Shown here: positions 10,728 through 18,874 of the stretch, one piece after another | Position numbering within the stretch: the first letter of the stretch is position 1 | Layout: each line of letters starts with the position of its first letter | Virus record (IMG/VR): IMGVR_UViG_3300025626_000118 | Span: 1 to 25,887 of that record | DNA from: a virus | Length of the DNA: 25,887 nucleotides | Reading direction: 5' to 3' (one strand) | Translations under genes and position numbers: made by a program | Notes under the pieces: generated by a model | Database searches by the model: none | What the model was told of the DNA's origin: nothing | The model's input: only the letters and a program-made list of their open reading frames with translations

Positions 10728-12062
10728 GTGAACCTGGCAAGCGTTCTTTTCAAGACTATTATCGCGCAAAGCGATATAGAAACTTGGTCGAACTGCCAAA
10801 AGCACTACTTTCCGACTGAATTTGCCTCTATTTGGGCTTACATAAATAAGCATGTAGAAACTCATAGTGTTATTCCTACTTTTGATGACTTACGACTTTC
10901 CGTAAGAGACGCGACCCTTCGTGACCGTTTCTTCGCCTTGGAAAAAGTTGACGAAGTAGACATAGACGGCGCTACTCTACTAGAGTATCTCAAGAATGAA
11001 TACACTCAAATTGAAATCATGAACCAGTTAGAAACCTATCTTACTGATTCGATTGCAATGGAATCCGCCCAGGAAAATATTGAGGGTCTACAGAATATTG
11101 TATTATCAGTAGAGGAGAAAGTTGACCTCAAAGATACAAGTACAAATATGAGAAAAATGGAATTGTTTGACCCGATTGAAGAATTGGAAAAGAATGTTCC
11201 TTTAGGATTGAATCACGACTTTGATCGTATTCAAACCTTTGGCCCGTCCGATCTTGTACTTATTGGTGGAAAGCGTGGTGCTGGTAAGTCTATTGCCTGC
11301 GCTAATATCGCTTCTAGCACTTATGAAGCCGGCCATTCAGTAATGTATTTTACGATAGAGATGTCATCACGAGCAACTATGCAGAGGATATGTAGTATAT
11401 CTACTGGAGTTCCTGCGGCTGCAATACGCAACCGCAACCTATCTATAGGTGAGTGGGAACAGGTTGCTCGTTGGTGGTCTCAACGATTTGAAGACGGCGA
11501 GAGAGCATTTTCTCGCTATCTTTCACATCGTGACTTTGATACTTATCATGACGAACTAACAGCAAAGCCTTTGCGAGAAAAGCAGATTGATGTTGTATAT
11601 GCACCTTCTCTAACTCTAGCAAATATTCGTACAGAGCTAGACAAGAAAGTAGCAAGACTACAGCCACGAGTTGTAATCGTTGACTATATCAACCAAGTAA
11701 AGCGTTCTATGGTTTCCAATGGGCGTATGGGTCAGTATGACTGGACAGAACAGATAGAAGTAAGTAAAGCGTTGAAAACTTATGCACAAGACTATGGATT
11801 TATTATGGTGTCTCCTTATCAGATTGATGCTTCCGGCGAAGCTCGATTTGCTAAGGGTATATTAGATGCTGCGGATGCAGCCTTTACTCTTGACGCACAT
11901 GCTAAAGAAGATAATATCATTAGCTTTAATTGTGCAAAAATGAGAAACTCTGATGAAGTAAGTTTTACTTCTACTATGGACTGGGCGTCTTTAGCTATTG
12001 GCCCTGAGACGGGTTATATTAAAGACAAAGACGGTCCCGATGAAGAGGTATACGAACTATGA
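10728..12062 (+). CDS. Replicative DNA helicase, DnaB-like
   Basis: A 444-residue protein that would form the hexameric helicase at the phage replication fork. The RecA-type ATPase domain starts at about residue 155: Walker A is GGKRGAGKS (180-188), the following segment holds SVMYFTIEMSS (H1a-like), Walker B is PRVVIVDYINQ (about 315-325), and the late YGFIMVSPYQIDASGEARF carries the motif H3 region. The N-terminal 140 residues form a helical domain without close similarity to bacterial DnaB. Translation starts at a GTG with GGAG upstream; an out-of-phase ATG lies in between. The primase gene overlaps its stop as ATGA, which matches the helicase/primase coupling at phage forks and the gene order of T5. 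Confidence 0.92.
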   Translation: MNLASVLFKTIIAQSDIETWSNCQKHYFPTEFASIWAYINKHVETHSVIPTFDDLRLSVRDATLRDRFFALEKVDEVDIDGATLLEYLKNEYTQIEIMNQLETYLTDSIAMESAQENIEGLQNIVLSVEEKVDLKDTSTNMRKMELFDPIEELEKNVPLGLNHDFDRIQTFGPSDLVLIGGKRGAGKSIACANIASSTYEAGHSVMYFTIEMSSRATMQRICSISTGVPAAAIRNRNLSIGEWEQVARWWSQRFEDGERAFSRYLSHRDFDTYHDELTAKPLREKQIDVVYAPSLTLANIRTELDKKVARLQPRVVIVDYINQVKRSMVSNGRMGQYDWTEQIEVSKALKTYAQDYGFIMVSPYQIDASGEARFAKGILDAADAAFTLDAHAKEDNIISFNCAKMRNSDEVSFTSTMDWASLAIGPETGYIKDKDGPDEEVYEL

Positions 12063-12886
12063 GTGCAGTAATTGAATTACTTGAAGAGAGAGGTATTTAT
12101 TACAAACTCTCTGGCAGAGATGTTTTAATTCGCTGTCTCAATCCAGAACACGACGATGGCAATCCTAGTATGAGGATTGACAAAGTTCTTGGGGTGTTCA
12201 ATTGTTTCTCTTGCGGTTACAAAGGTAGTTTATTCCGCCACTATAATGTAGATTATAGTGAAACAGAAATGCGTAGGGAAAAACTAAAAAGACTTATCAA
12301 TAACTTACGAGCTGCTGGTGTAGGTCTCTCAATGCCCGAAGGATTTATGTCCTATATCGGAAACTGGAGAGACATAAAGCCAGAAACTTATAGAAGATTT
12401 GAAGCGTTTCGTCATCACGATAAGCAGTTTATAGGGAGGATCAACTTTCCTATTAAGGACGCCAGTGGAAGAATAGTCGCTTTCCAAGGTCGTGATGAGA
12501 CAGGAACCTTAGACAATAAGTATATGTTCTACCCTAGCGGAGTAAAACTGCCTCTGTTTCCACAAGTTCGCCCACTACAGGGGCGTGTTATTCTCGTAGA
12601 AGGTATATTTGATATGATAAACCTTCACGACAAAGGACTAGAGAATGCAATATGTTGTTTCGGTGTTAAGAATTTTAACGAAACAAAGTTTAATTATTTA
12701 AAGATTTCAGGCGTTACGGGCCTTGACTTGATTTTCGATGCTGACCAAGCAGGAATTCAAGCAGCAGAACACGTAAAGAAATTAGCGAGAGACTTTCCCG
12801 TTCGAGTAATTAGTTTAAAGTCTGGAGACCCAGGCTCACTCGGACAAAACCAAGTAACTGGACTGCGGAGAAAACTATATGGCTAG
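12059..12886 (+). CDS. DNA primase, CHC2 zinc finger and TOPRIM
   Basis: A 275-residue DnaG-type primase. The zinc-binding motif uses Cys26 and His31 (CLNPEH) with Cys49 and Cys52 (CFSCGYKG). The TOPRIM catalytic core has Glu181 in VILVEGIFD and the Asp227/Asp229 pair in LIFDADQAG, with the N-terminal catalytic-domain segment INFPIKDASGRIVAFQGRDE before it. It is much shorter than bacterial DnaG (about 580 residues), lacking the C-terminal helicase-binding domain, so the contact with the helicase must be made another way. It makes RNA primers for the lagging strand. It overlaps the helicase gene (ATGA) and the polymerase gene (eight bases). Confidence 0.93.
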   Translation: MSAVIELLEERGIYYKLSGRDVLIRCLNPEHDDGNPSMRIDKVLGVFNCFSCGYKGSLFRHYNVDYSETEMRREKLKRLINNLRAAGVGLSMPEGFMSYIGNWRDIKPETYRRFEAFRHHDKQFIGRINFPIKDASGRIVAFQGRDETGTLDNKYMFYPSGVKLPLFPQVRPLQGRVILVEGIFDMINLHDKGLENAICCFGVKNFNETKFNYLKISGVTGLDLIFDADQAGIQAAEHVKKLARDFPVRVISLKSGDPGSLGQNQVTGLRRKLYG

Positions 12887-15161
12887 TATAGCCTTGATTG
12901 AATCAAAACCAAGTAGAAACGATTACGTTCGCTTATTCGAGAATGAGTTTGAATTTGACCGATTCTCTCTTGCTTCAGACCCTACGCTATCCAAAGTTTT
13001 AATGAAGGACGTAGATCTGGAGTTTAATCCTGATGCCTATGAATGGATAATTCTAATTGGCTCAGAACCACTAAAATATTATACGAAAGTAACTCAAGTT
13101 ATGCAATATGCTGGAACTATAGTAGATGATAAATTTCTTCCTACTATTAATCCCGCAATGCTATCTTTTAAGCCAGAGGCTAAGAAGACTTGGGAAGATG
13201 CTAGAAACAATATCATTGGGTATATTTCTGGCGACAAGAAGAAGGCCGAAATAAATGACGAAAAATTTGTCGGTATTACAACAACTGAAGGGACTTTGGA
13301 TTACATTCAAAGATGTATTGACTCGCCCTACGACTTTATCGGAATCGACTCAGAGACTACTGGTCTGTATCCTCGGAATGGGTATATTCTTGGTATTAGC
13401 TTATGCTATCAACCTGATTCAGGTGCTTATATTAATGCCGATACTATTGATGAGTCTGTAGAAGAGAAACTTCAGGAGTTATTCGATAAGAAGCGAATGG
13501 TATTCCATAACGCTAAGTTCGATATTCCAATGTTTGAGTATCATTTCAATGTGAAACTCTCACAGTTTGAAGATACAATGCTCATGCATTATATGCTTGA
13601 CGAGAATCCAGGCACTCACGGCCTGAAGATGCTCGCTATGAAGTACACGGACTATGGTGACTATGAGAAACCTATGTATACTTGGATGGACGAGTATCGT
13701 AAGCAGAATGGTGTGCTAAAAGATGATTTCAAATGGGAGTGGATTCCTTTTGAAGTTATGCAGACTTATGCTGCTATCGATGCCTGTGCTACTTTCACAA
13801 TCTTTGAAAAGTTTGAAAGAGCACTGAAGAAGGGTAATCCTAACTTGATGCGTGTATACAAGACTATCTTGTTGCCCGCTTGTAGGTTCCTTATGGCTGT
13901 TCAAGATAACGGAGTTCCTTTTGATAAGGAAAGGCTCATAGCAAGTCAAGATCTTATGCTAGAGGAAATTACTGATGCTGTTGGTAAATTGCAAAGCCAT
14001 CCTGGTGTGGCCGCTTTCCAAGCAGCAGAAGGTAAAGACTTTAATCCAAATAGTGTTCTACAATTACGTAAGTTATTGTTCGACTATGTTGGGCTAGAGC
14101 CTACTGGAATTAAGACGGAGAAGGGAGAAAACTCAACTAATGCTGAAGTATTAGAGAAGCTCGCTCTTCAACACGAGATTCCACAGTTAATTTTAGATGT
14201 TCGTAAGAAAACTAAGATTAAGAATACTTATCTCGATAAGATTATTCCACAGCTTGATAGGGACGGTCACTTACGGACCAACTTCAATATTCATGGAACT
14301 ACCTCCGGAAGACTATCTTCTAGTGGTAAACTGAATATGCAGCAACTTCCGAGAGACAATCCGATTGTGAAAGGGTGTATTCGTGCTCCCGAAGGCCATC
14401 AGATTGTTGCAATGGATTTAACAACTGCCGAAGTATATGTCGCTGCCGTATTGGCAGATGACTTGGAGCTTCAGGACGTGTTTCGTTCTGGAGGAAACTT
14501 TCACTCTACGATCGCACACAAAGTATTTAAACTAGACTGTGAAGTCGAAGATGTGGCAGAGAAGTATACAACCTACCGTCAAGCAGCAAAAGCAGTAACC
14601 TTTGGTATTATGTACGGAGCCGGTGCAAATAAAATCAGTGAGCAGGTTACTAAAGATGGAGGCAAGCTTTCAGTTGTCCAGGCTAGACAAATCATCAAAG
14701 AATACTTTGGTGCTTTCTGGAAGCTAGAGGAGTGGATTGAGGCTCAGAAAGAGCTTATCAGAAAGAATGGAAGTATCTATTCTCATTTCGGTAGAAAGAG
14801 AAGATTACCTGATGTTAAGTCTGATAACAAAGGAGTTCAAGGACATGCCATTAGATCTGGACTTAACTTCCTAGTTCAATCTGCTGCTTCCGACATAAAC
14901 TTAATCGGGGCTATAGAAGCTCACGGAATACTAAACCAGAAAAAGATGAAGAGTAAAATCTTCGCACTGGTTCACGATTCCGTGCTTGCAGAAGTTCCGA
15001 ACGATGAAGTAGAAGAATATTGTTCGATATTACAAACCGAAATACAAAGAGACAGAGGTATTTATATCTCCGGCGCTCCTGTAGGTTGTGACTTTGAGAT
15101 TGGCGAGGATTACTCAATGGGTAAATTCAGTAAAAAGTATGGTAATATCGTTAACCTATAA
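12879..15161 (+). CDS. Family A DNA polymerase with 3'-5' exonuclease
   Basis: A 760-residue replicative polymerase. The proofreading domain (about 135-320) has Exo I FIGIDSETTG (Asp157, Glu159), Exo II FHNAKFDIPMF (Asp215) and Exo III YAAIDACATF (Asp301), so proofreading should be active. The polymerase domain has TTSGRLSS (474-481), motif A IVAMDLTTAEVY (Asp512), motif B YRQAAKAVTFGIMYG (Arg567, Lys571, Tyr579) and motif C ALVHDSVLAEV (His699, Asp700). Motif C has Ser701 where E. coli Pol I has Glu. Tyr at the motif B position predicts easy use of dideoxynucleotides. There is no 5' nuclease domain; the separate gene at 22025 supplies it. The first 130 residues are not recognised. The order helicase, primase, polymerase matches T5. 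Confidence 0.96.
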   Translation: MASIALIESKPSRNDYVRLFENEFEFDRFSLASDPTLSKVLMKDVDLEFNPDAYEWIILIGSEPLKYYTKVTQVMQYAGTIVDDKFLPTINPAMLSFKPEAKKTWEDARNNIIGYISGDKKKAEINDEKFVGITTTEGTLDYIQRCIDSPYDFIGIDSETTGLYPRNGYILGISLCYQPDSGAYINADTIDESVEEKLQELFDKKRMVFHNAKFDIPMFEYHFNVKLSQFEDTMLMHYMLDENPGTHGLKMLAMKYTDYGDYEKPMYTWMDEYRKQNGVLKDDFKWEWIPFEVMQTYAAIDACATFTIFEKFERALKKGNPNLMRVYKTILLPACRFLMAVQDNGVPFDKERLIASQDLMLEEITDAVGKLQSHPGVAAFQAAEGKDFNPNSVLQLRKLLFDYVGLEPTGIKTEKGENSTNAEVLEKLALQHEIPQLILDVRKKTKIKNTYLDKIIPQLDRDGHLRTNFNIHGTTSGRLSSSGKLNMQQLPRDNPIVKGCIRAPEGHQIVAMDLTTAEVYVAAVLADDLELQDVFRSGGNFHSTIAHKVFKLDCEVEDVAEKYTTYRQAAKAVTFGIMYGAGANKISEQVTKDGGKLSVVQARQIIKEYFGAFWKLEEWIEAQKELIRKNGSIYSHFGRKRRLPDVKSDNKGVQGHAIRSGLNFLVQSAASDINLIGAIEAHGILNQKKMKSKIFALVHDSVLAEVPNDEVEEYCSILQTEIQRDRGIYISGAPVGCDFEIGEDYSMGKFSKKYGNIVNL

Positions 15162-15636
15162 ACAGATACTTCGGTCTATAAAGTTTCCTGTGTATTCTCT
15201 AGGCACAGAGAATTTCTATCTTCGAGATGGCTTGCTGCTTGTCAATGACTTAGTAGTAGATGATAGAAATCAGCCTGGAGATACTCTTGGAAAACGAAGA
15301 CTACAAACACCACATAAAAAGAGAAGACTGACTGGCGTATACGAAGAGTTTCTAGACATTGTAAAAAATAAGACTACAGTGTTGATAGATAATAACGGAG
15401 TTATATTTTCATACGAAAGGACAAAGTTTCAGAAAATAAAATCAATAAGAATTGTAAGAAAAGACTTACAAAATACTCATTCAAGAATTTGGCTGAAGGG
15501 AGTAAACTTTGCTTTTATAGTAAAAGAACCCCCATTAGCTATGGACTGGGCTCAAGTTTTACACTTAAACTCTCGCCCGTGGCTATTATATAGTTTGTCA
15601 GAGGATAGACTAGAAGATAGCAGGAGGAAAATTTAA
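15139..15636 (+). CDS. Conserved phage protein between polymerase and PhoH genes, unknown function
   Basis: Taken from the ATG at 15139 (165 residues), giving an overlap of 23 bases with the polymerase gene; an upstream in-frame ATG at 15088 would overlap it by 74 and adds polymerase-shadow sequence only. The product has SIKFPVYSLGTENFYLRDG, LVVDDRNQPGDTLGKRRLQT then PHKK, a basic middle and a C-terminal WAQVLHLNSRPWLLYSLSED. I recall this combination next to phoH in other marine phages, always without function. The many Lys/Arg residues and the beta-rich pattern would suit nucleic acid binding. It is followed by a perfect AGGAGG ribosome site and a TAATG overlap with phoH. Confidence 0.75.
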   Translation: MVISLTYKQILRSIKFPVYSLGTENFYLRDGLLLVNDLVVDDRNQPGDTLGKRRLQTPHKKRRLTGVYEEFLDIVKNKTTVLIDNNGVIFSYERTKFQKIKSIRIVRKDLQNTHSRIWLKGVNFAFIVKEPPLAMDWAQVLHLNSRPWLLYSLSEDRLEDSRRKI

Positions 15637-16310
15637 TGGGAAGAAGGAATCAAAAAAGAGATGCTCTATCAGCGCTGAACTTTTATTTAAAAGAGATAGA
15701 GCCTTTAACAAAGTCTCAAGTTGCAGTCTTTGATTCTTACAAGCACCTAATGTTACATGGATGTGCAGGAACGGGTAAAACCTTTATCTCACTATATCTA
15801 GCATTAGATGACCTACAAAAAGAAGAGTATAGTAGAATAGTTCTGGTTAGAAGTGCCGTCCCCACAAGGGAAATGGGATTTCTTCCTGGAACAGAAGATG
15901 AAAAATCTAAAGTCTATGAGGCTCCTTATGTAAGTATTATGCAAGAGCTGTTTAGTCGTGGAGATAATCCCTATGGACAGCTAAAGCAAAAAGGAGTTAT
16001 CAATTTTTTAACTACTTCTTACATAAGAGGAACAACTTTTAATGATAGTGTGATCATTGTGGATGAATGTCAAAACATGACTTTCCATGAGTTAGACAGC
16101 ATTATCACTAGGGTAGGTAAGAATTGTAGAATTATTTTCTGCGGTGATTTCTTCCAGTCTGACCTTAAAAATAGTGGATTGAAAGATTTTATTAAGATAA
16201 TTAAAGGTATGTACGAGTTTGATTTTATTGAGTTTGGCATATCTGATATTGTAAGAAGTGATTTTGTAAGAAGTTACCTTACTGAGAAATATACAAAAGG
16301 TATCATATGA
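15636..16310 (+). CDS. phoH: PhoH-like P-loop ATPase
   Basis: A 224-residue protein with the PhoH ATPase core: Walker A HGCAGTGKT (residues 41-49), the family segment VRSAVPTREMGFLPGT (71-86), Walker B VIIVDECQNM (139-148) and the late RIIFCGDFFQSDL. The Q-N pair after DE is typical of PhoH. Members have been linked to RNA metabolism and unwinding; the phage role is unknown although the gene is very frequent in marine phages. A strong AGGAGG site precedes the start, which overlaps the upstream stop as TAATG. It lies between the polymerase and D10-type helicase genes. Confidence 0.93.
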   Translation: MGRRNQKRDALSALNFYLKEIEPLTKSQVAVFDSYKHLMLHGCAGTGKTFISLYLALDDLQKEEYSRIVLVRSAVPTREMGFLPGTEDEKSKVYEAPYVSIMQELFSRGDNPYGQLKQKGVINFLTTSYIRGTTFNDSVIIVDECQNMTFHELDSIITRVGKNCRIIFCGDFFQSDLKNSGLKDFIKIIKGMYEFDFIEFGISDIVRSDFVRSYLTEKYTKGII

Positions 16311-16477
16311 AACAAGATGTAGTTATTGATGAGCTAACACGAAAGTTGGACCAAACCCTAAGTAGATTAGACACTTTGACTGATAGATTAGCTTGGGTAG
16401 AAAACTTCGTAGTTCATAAAAGAAAAGAAGAGTACCAAAAAAGAAAACTAGAAGAAGAGATGTGGACTAAAAAGTGA
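16307..16477 (+). CDS. 56-residue coiled-coil protein
   Basis: A short frame whose ATG overlaps the phoH stop (ATGA) and whose stop overlaps the GTG start of the helicase gene (GTGA). The product is helical and charged, with a heptad-like LTRKLDQTLSRLDTLTDRLA (residues 10-29) followed by WVENFV and a Lys/Glu-rich C-terminus. It probably forms a coiled coil. The exact double overlap supports translation. It may assist PhoH or the D10-type helicase, but that is inference from position. Confidence 0.65.
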   Translation: MKQDVVIDELTRKLDQTLSRLDTLTDRLAWVENFVVHKRKEEYQKRKLEEEMWTKK

Positions 16478-17763
16478 AAGCGGTAGTATCCAACAGAATT
16501 TATATGGACATTGATCCCCAGGCTTTTAATGCCTTGGATAAAGCTTTGACCTATAAAATAGATTCATATAGATCGGATGTAGCTCCTACCATGATTAAAA
16601 ATGTTAGGAAGATACGAAATGGTTTAGTATCTATACCTGTTGGACGCTTCGACTTAATTCCTGAAGGGTATGAAATAAAAGATAAGCGAGTACTACTGCC
16701 CGTAGATTTTCCAAAGTTCGGATTTGACCTTCGGGAAAGTCAGCAGGATGTATACGACGCTATAGAAGATAATGCTATTATCAATGCTTTTGTATCTTGG
16801 GGTAAGACTTTTACTGCATTAGCCGTTGCTGCAAAGCTTGGGCAAAAAACTCTAGTAGTTACGCATACAGTGTCTCTACGAACCCAGTGGGAGAAGGAGA
16901 TAAGGAAGGTATTTGGTATAGAGCCAGGGATTATAGGGTCTGGGAAGTATGACATTTCTCCTCCTATAGTCGTTGGCAATATACAAACGCTTTACAAGTT
17001 GCGTGGAAAAATAGAAAAAGAATTCGGAACCATTATTATTGATGAGTGTCATCATATACCCGCTAACACTTTCAGTAAGCTAGTAGATGCTAGTTATGCT
17101 AGATATAAGATAGGATTATCCGGTACGGTTCAAAGAAAGGATGGAAAACACGTTATTATGCCTGATTATTTTGGGCATACTAAGTTTACTCCTCCCAAAG
17201 AAAATTATATGGAACCAACTATAGAGGTTATCCAAACAAAGATAAGATTTATGGACGGGGCTAAAATACCTTGGGCGAATCGTATTAATGATTTGGTTCG
17301 GCAAGAAGAGTACGGAAAGTTAATTTGTTTTCTCGCTGCGGCGTATAGAAAGCAAGGACATAAAGTTCTCTTGTTGTCTGACCGAGTTTACTTTCTAAAA
17401 AGAGTGAAAGAAACATTAGGCGAACATTGTGAGTTGATTACTGGAGAAGTTCCTCTGGCAGAGAGGGAAAAGAAAATAGAACGAGTTCAAAGTGGAAAAG
17501 TAGATATACTCCTAGGGACTCAAAGTATTTTCTCGGAAGGCATTAGTGTTAATCCTTTAAGTTGTTTAATACTTGCCACTCCAGTAAGCAACACACCTCT
17601 ATTAACCCAGCTTGTAGGCAGAGTTATCAGAGAATATCCAGGAAAGATAGACCCTGTAGTAGTAGATATTAATCTTAAAGGAAAGACGGCTGAGAAGCAA
17701 GCCAAACTTCGGTTAGGTCATTACCTTCAGCAAGGGTATAATGTTTTATTTAAGGACATGTGA
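16474..17763 (+). CDS. SF2 DNA helicase, T5 D10/UvsW-like
   Basis: A 429-residue helicase for branched DNA, likely helping recombination-dependent replication or fork restart. After an N-terminal substrate domain (1-80), it has a Q-like motif (DLRESQQDVYDAI), Walker A NAFVSWGKTFTA (Gly110, Lys111, Thr112), Ia LVVTHTVSLRTQW, Walker B IIIDECHH (190-194), motif III GLSGT (214-218), and in the second RecA domain LLGTQSIFSEGISV and QLVGRVIRE. The first glycine of the P-loop is replaced: SWGKT rather than GxGKT. Start is a GTG inside the preceding stop. In T5 the D10 helicase gene likewise comes before the D11-D15 group. Confidence 0.9.
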   Translation: MKAVVSNRIYMDIDPQAFNALDKALTYKIDSYRSDVAPTMIKNVRKIRNGLVSIPVGRFDLIPEGYEIKDKRVLLPVDFPKFGFDLRESQQDVYDAIEDNAIINAFVSWGKTFTALAVAAKLGQKTLVVTHTVSLRTQWEKEIRKVFGIEPGIIGSGKYDISPPIVVGNIQTLYKLRGKIEKEFGTIIIDECHHIPANTFSKLVDASYARYKIGLSGTVQRKDGKHVIMPDYFGHTKFTPPKENYMEPTIEVIQTKIRFMDGAKIPWANRINDLVRQEEYGKLICFLAAAYRKQGHKVLLLSDRVYFLKRVKETLGEHCELITGEVPLAEREKKIERVQSGKVDILLGTQSIFSEGISVNPLSCLILATPVSNTPLLTQLVGRVIREYPGKIDPVVVDINLKGKTAEKQAKLRLGHYLQQGYNVLFKDM

Positions 17764-17773
17764 AAAAAATTTC

Positions 17774-17802
17774 TTGACACGGGAGCTATTTCCCCGTATA
17801 AT
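17774..17802 (+). promoter_or_regulatory. Consensus sigma70 promoter for the SSB-recombination block
   Basis: TTGACA (17774-17779), 17 bases, TATAAT (17797-17802), both perfect, with seven A residues just upstream. The spacer contains an inverted repeat CGGGG..CCCCG-like pair (CGGGA at 17780-17784, TCCCCG at 17791-17796) that could bind a regulator. It is the last promoter seen in the window, so genes to 25849 probably depend on it. Confidence 0.9.
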
Positions 17803-17828
17803 ATACACTTGACTTCGAGAACATAGCA

Positions 17829-18218
17829 GTGATTCTTTTTAACTGGGCAAAAATGTATGCGGCAACGAGTGGAGATTCTTCTTCAATAGTTACGCTACTT
17901 GCCTATTTAACATATCCTACTCTACCTAGAAATAGGTACGACTCTATCTATCGCTTGTCACAACAAGACTGGTCAGGTGATAGTTTTATACTGCACCCAG
18001 AAAAAATAATATCAAACCGAAGCAAGTTCGGTGATAATGAGTTGGCCCAGTATGTGGCACTGGCCAGCTTTCGCAGCTATGCTGAATATGAAGCCACAAC
18101 CAAACGCAGTCTGAATCTGTTCTTAGCACCGATTCCTACTGAAATTATTGACAACAACAGGCTACTATCTAGAATAGAAGATGAAATATTCTTCTGCTGG
18201 GAAGAAGTCACACATTAA
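17829..18218 (+). CDS. 129-residue conserved phage protein, unknown function
   Basis: It starts at a GTG 27 bases after the promoter -10 box, with only a weak ribosome site (CGAGAA). The product begins MILFNWAKMYAATSGDSSSI and is mostly helical, with LAYLTYPTLPRNRYDSIYRL, DWSGDSFILHPEKII, and ELAQYVALASFRSYAEYEAT. I recall small phage proteins with the MILFNW..vy opening and a GdsFi(l/v).P segment, but none has an assigned function to my knowledge. It is the first gene of the unit encoding the ssDNA-binding protein and the Mre11/Rad50-like pair. Confidence 0.65.
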   Translation: MILFNWAKMYAATSGDSSSIVTLLAYLTYPTLPRNRYDSIYRLSQQDWSGDSFILHPEKIISNRSKFGDNELAQYVALASFRSYAEYEATTKRSLNLFLAPIPTEIIDNNRLLSRIEDEIFFCWEEVTH

Positions 18219-18229
18219 AGGAAAAAACT

Positions 18230-18874
18230 ATGGGTATTAAATTTACATCCTCTGCTGGCGGGGCTAAAAAGTCATCGCTAGAACAATTCACTTACAAGAA
18301 CGGCGACAACTGCGTTCGTATTTTTGGAGACCTTCTTCCTCGGTATATCTACTGGGTTAAAGGTGAGAACGATAAGAACATTCCTATGGAGTGTCTATCT
18401 TTTGATCGACAGAAAGAAGCATTTGTAAACGTAGAAAAAGATTGGGTTAGAGAATTCTATCCTGACCTGAAATGCGGCTGGTCATACTCTGTGCAGTGTA
18501 TTGATCCCTCAGACGGTAAAACCAAAGTATTTAATCTAAAGAAAAAATTAATGGATCAGATTCTAGTTGCTGCTGAAGACTTGGGCGACCCTACCGACTT
18601 AGATGTAGGTTGGGACATTCACTTTAAGCGTACCAAGACTGGACCAAACGTATATAATGTTGAATATACTCTTCAAACTCTCAAATGTCAGAAAGGTATT
18701 CGTCCTTTAAATGATGACGAGAGAGCTGCTGTAGCTGGTGCTACTTCTATCGATGAGTTGCTTCCTCGACCAACTCCAGATGCTCAGAAAGAGCTTCTGG
18801 AACGACTTGCTACTGGCGGTTCTGGTAAGGATGAAGTTGATTCCTCAATTGAAGACGAGTTTGACATTAGCTAA
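18230..18874 (+). CDS. Single-stranded DNA-binding protein, gp32-like
   Basis: A 214-residue protein with the layout of T4 gp32-type SSBs: a short basic N-terminus, an OB-like core (about 20-150) and an acidic C-terminal tail (DEVDSSIEDEFDIS) used to recruit partners. Core landmarks are YKNGDNCVRIFGDLLPRYIY, KTKVFNLKKKLMDQILVAAE and GWDIHFKRTKTGPNVYNVEY, which parallel the K.f.....i.dki and v.f.vk...g.. segments of gp32. The zinc-binding cysteine cluster of T4 gp32 is not apparent. It would coat ssDNA for the polymerase, helicases and recombination enzymes encoded around it. AAAGGA precedes the start. It sits at the position of T5 D11. Confidence 0.78.
   Translation: MGIKFTSSAGGAKKSSLEQFTYKNGDNCVRIFGDLLPRYIYWVKGENDKNIPMECLSFDRQKEAFVNVEKDWVREFYPDLKCGWSYSVQCIDPSDGKTKVFNLKKKLMDQILVAAEDLGDPTDLDVGWDIHFKRTKTGPNVYNVEYTLQTLKCQKGIRPLNDDERAAVAGATSIDELLPRPTPDAQKELLERLATGGSGKDEVDSSIEDEFDIS

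Noticed and set aside
10717-10818. Short ATG-started frame overlapping the helicase start
   Set aside because: Out of phase with the helicase, 33 codons, and without its own ribosome site; the GTG frame carries the conserved helicase sequence.
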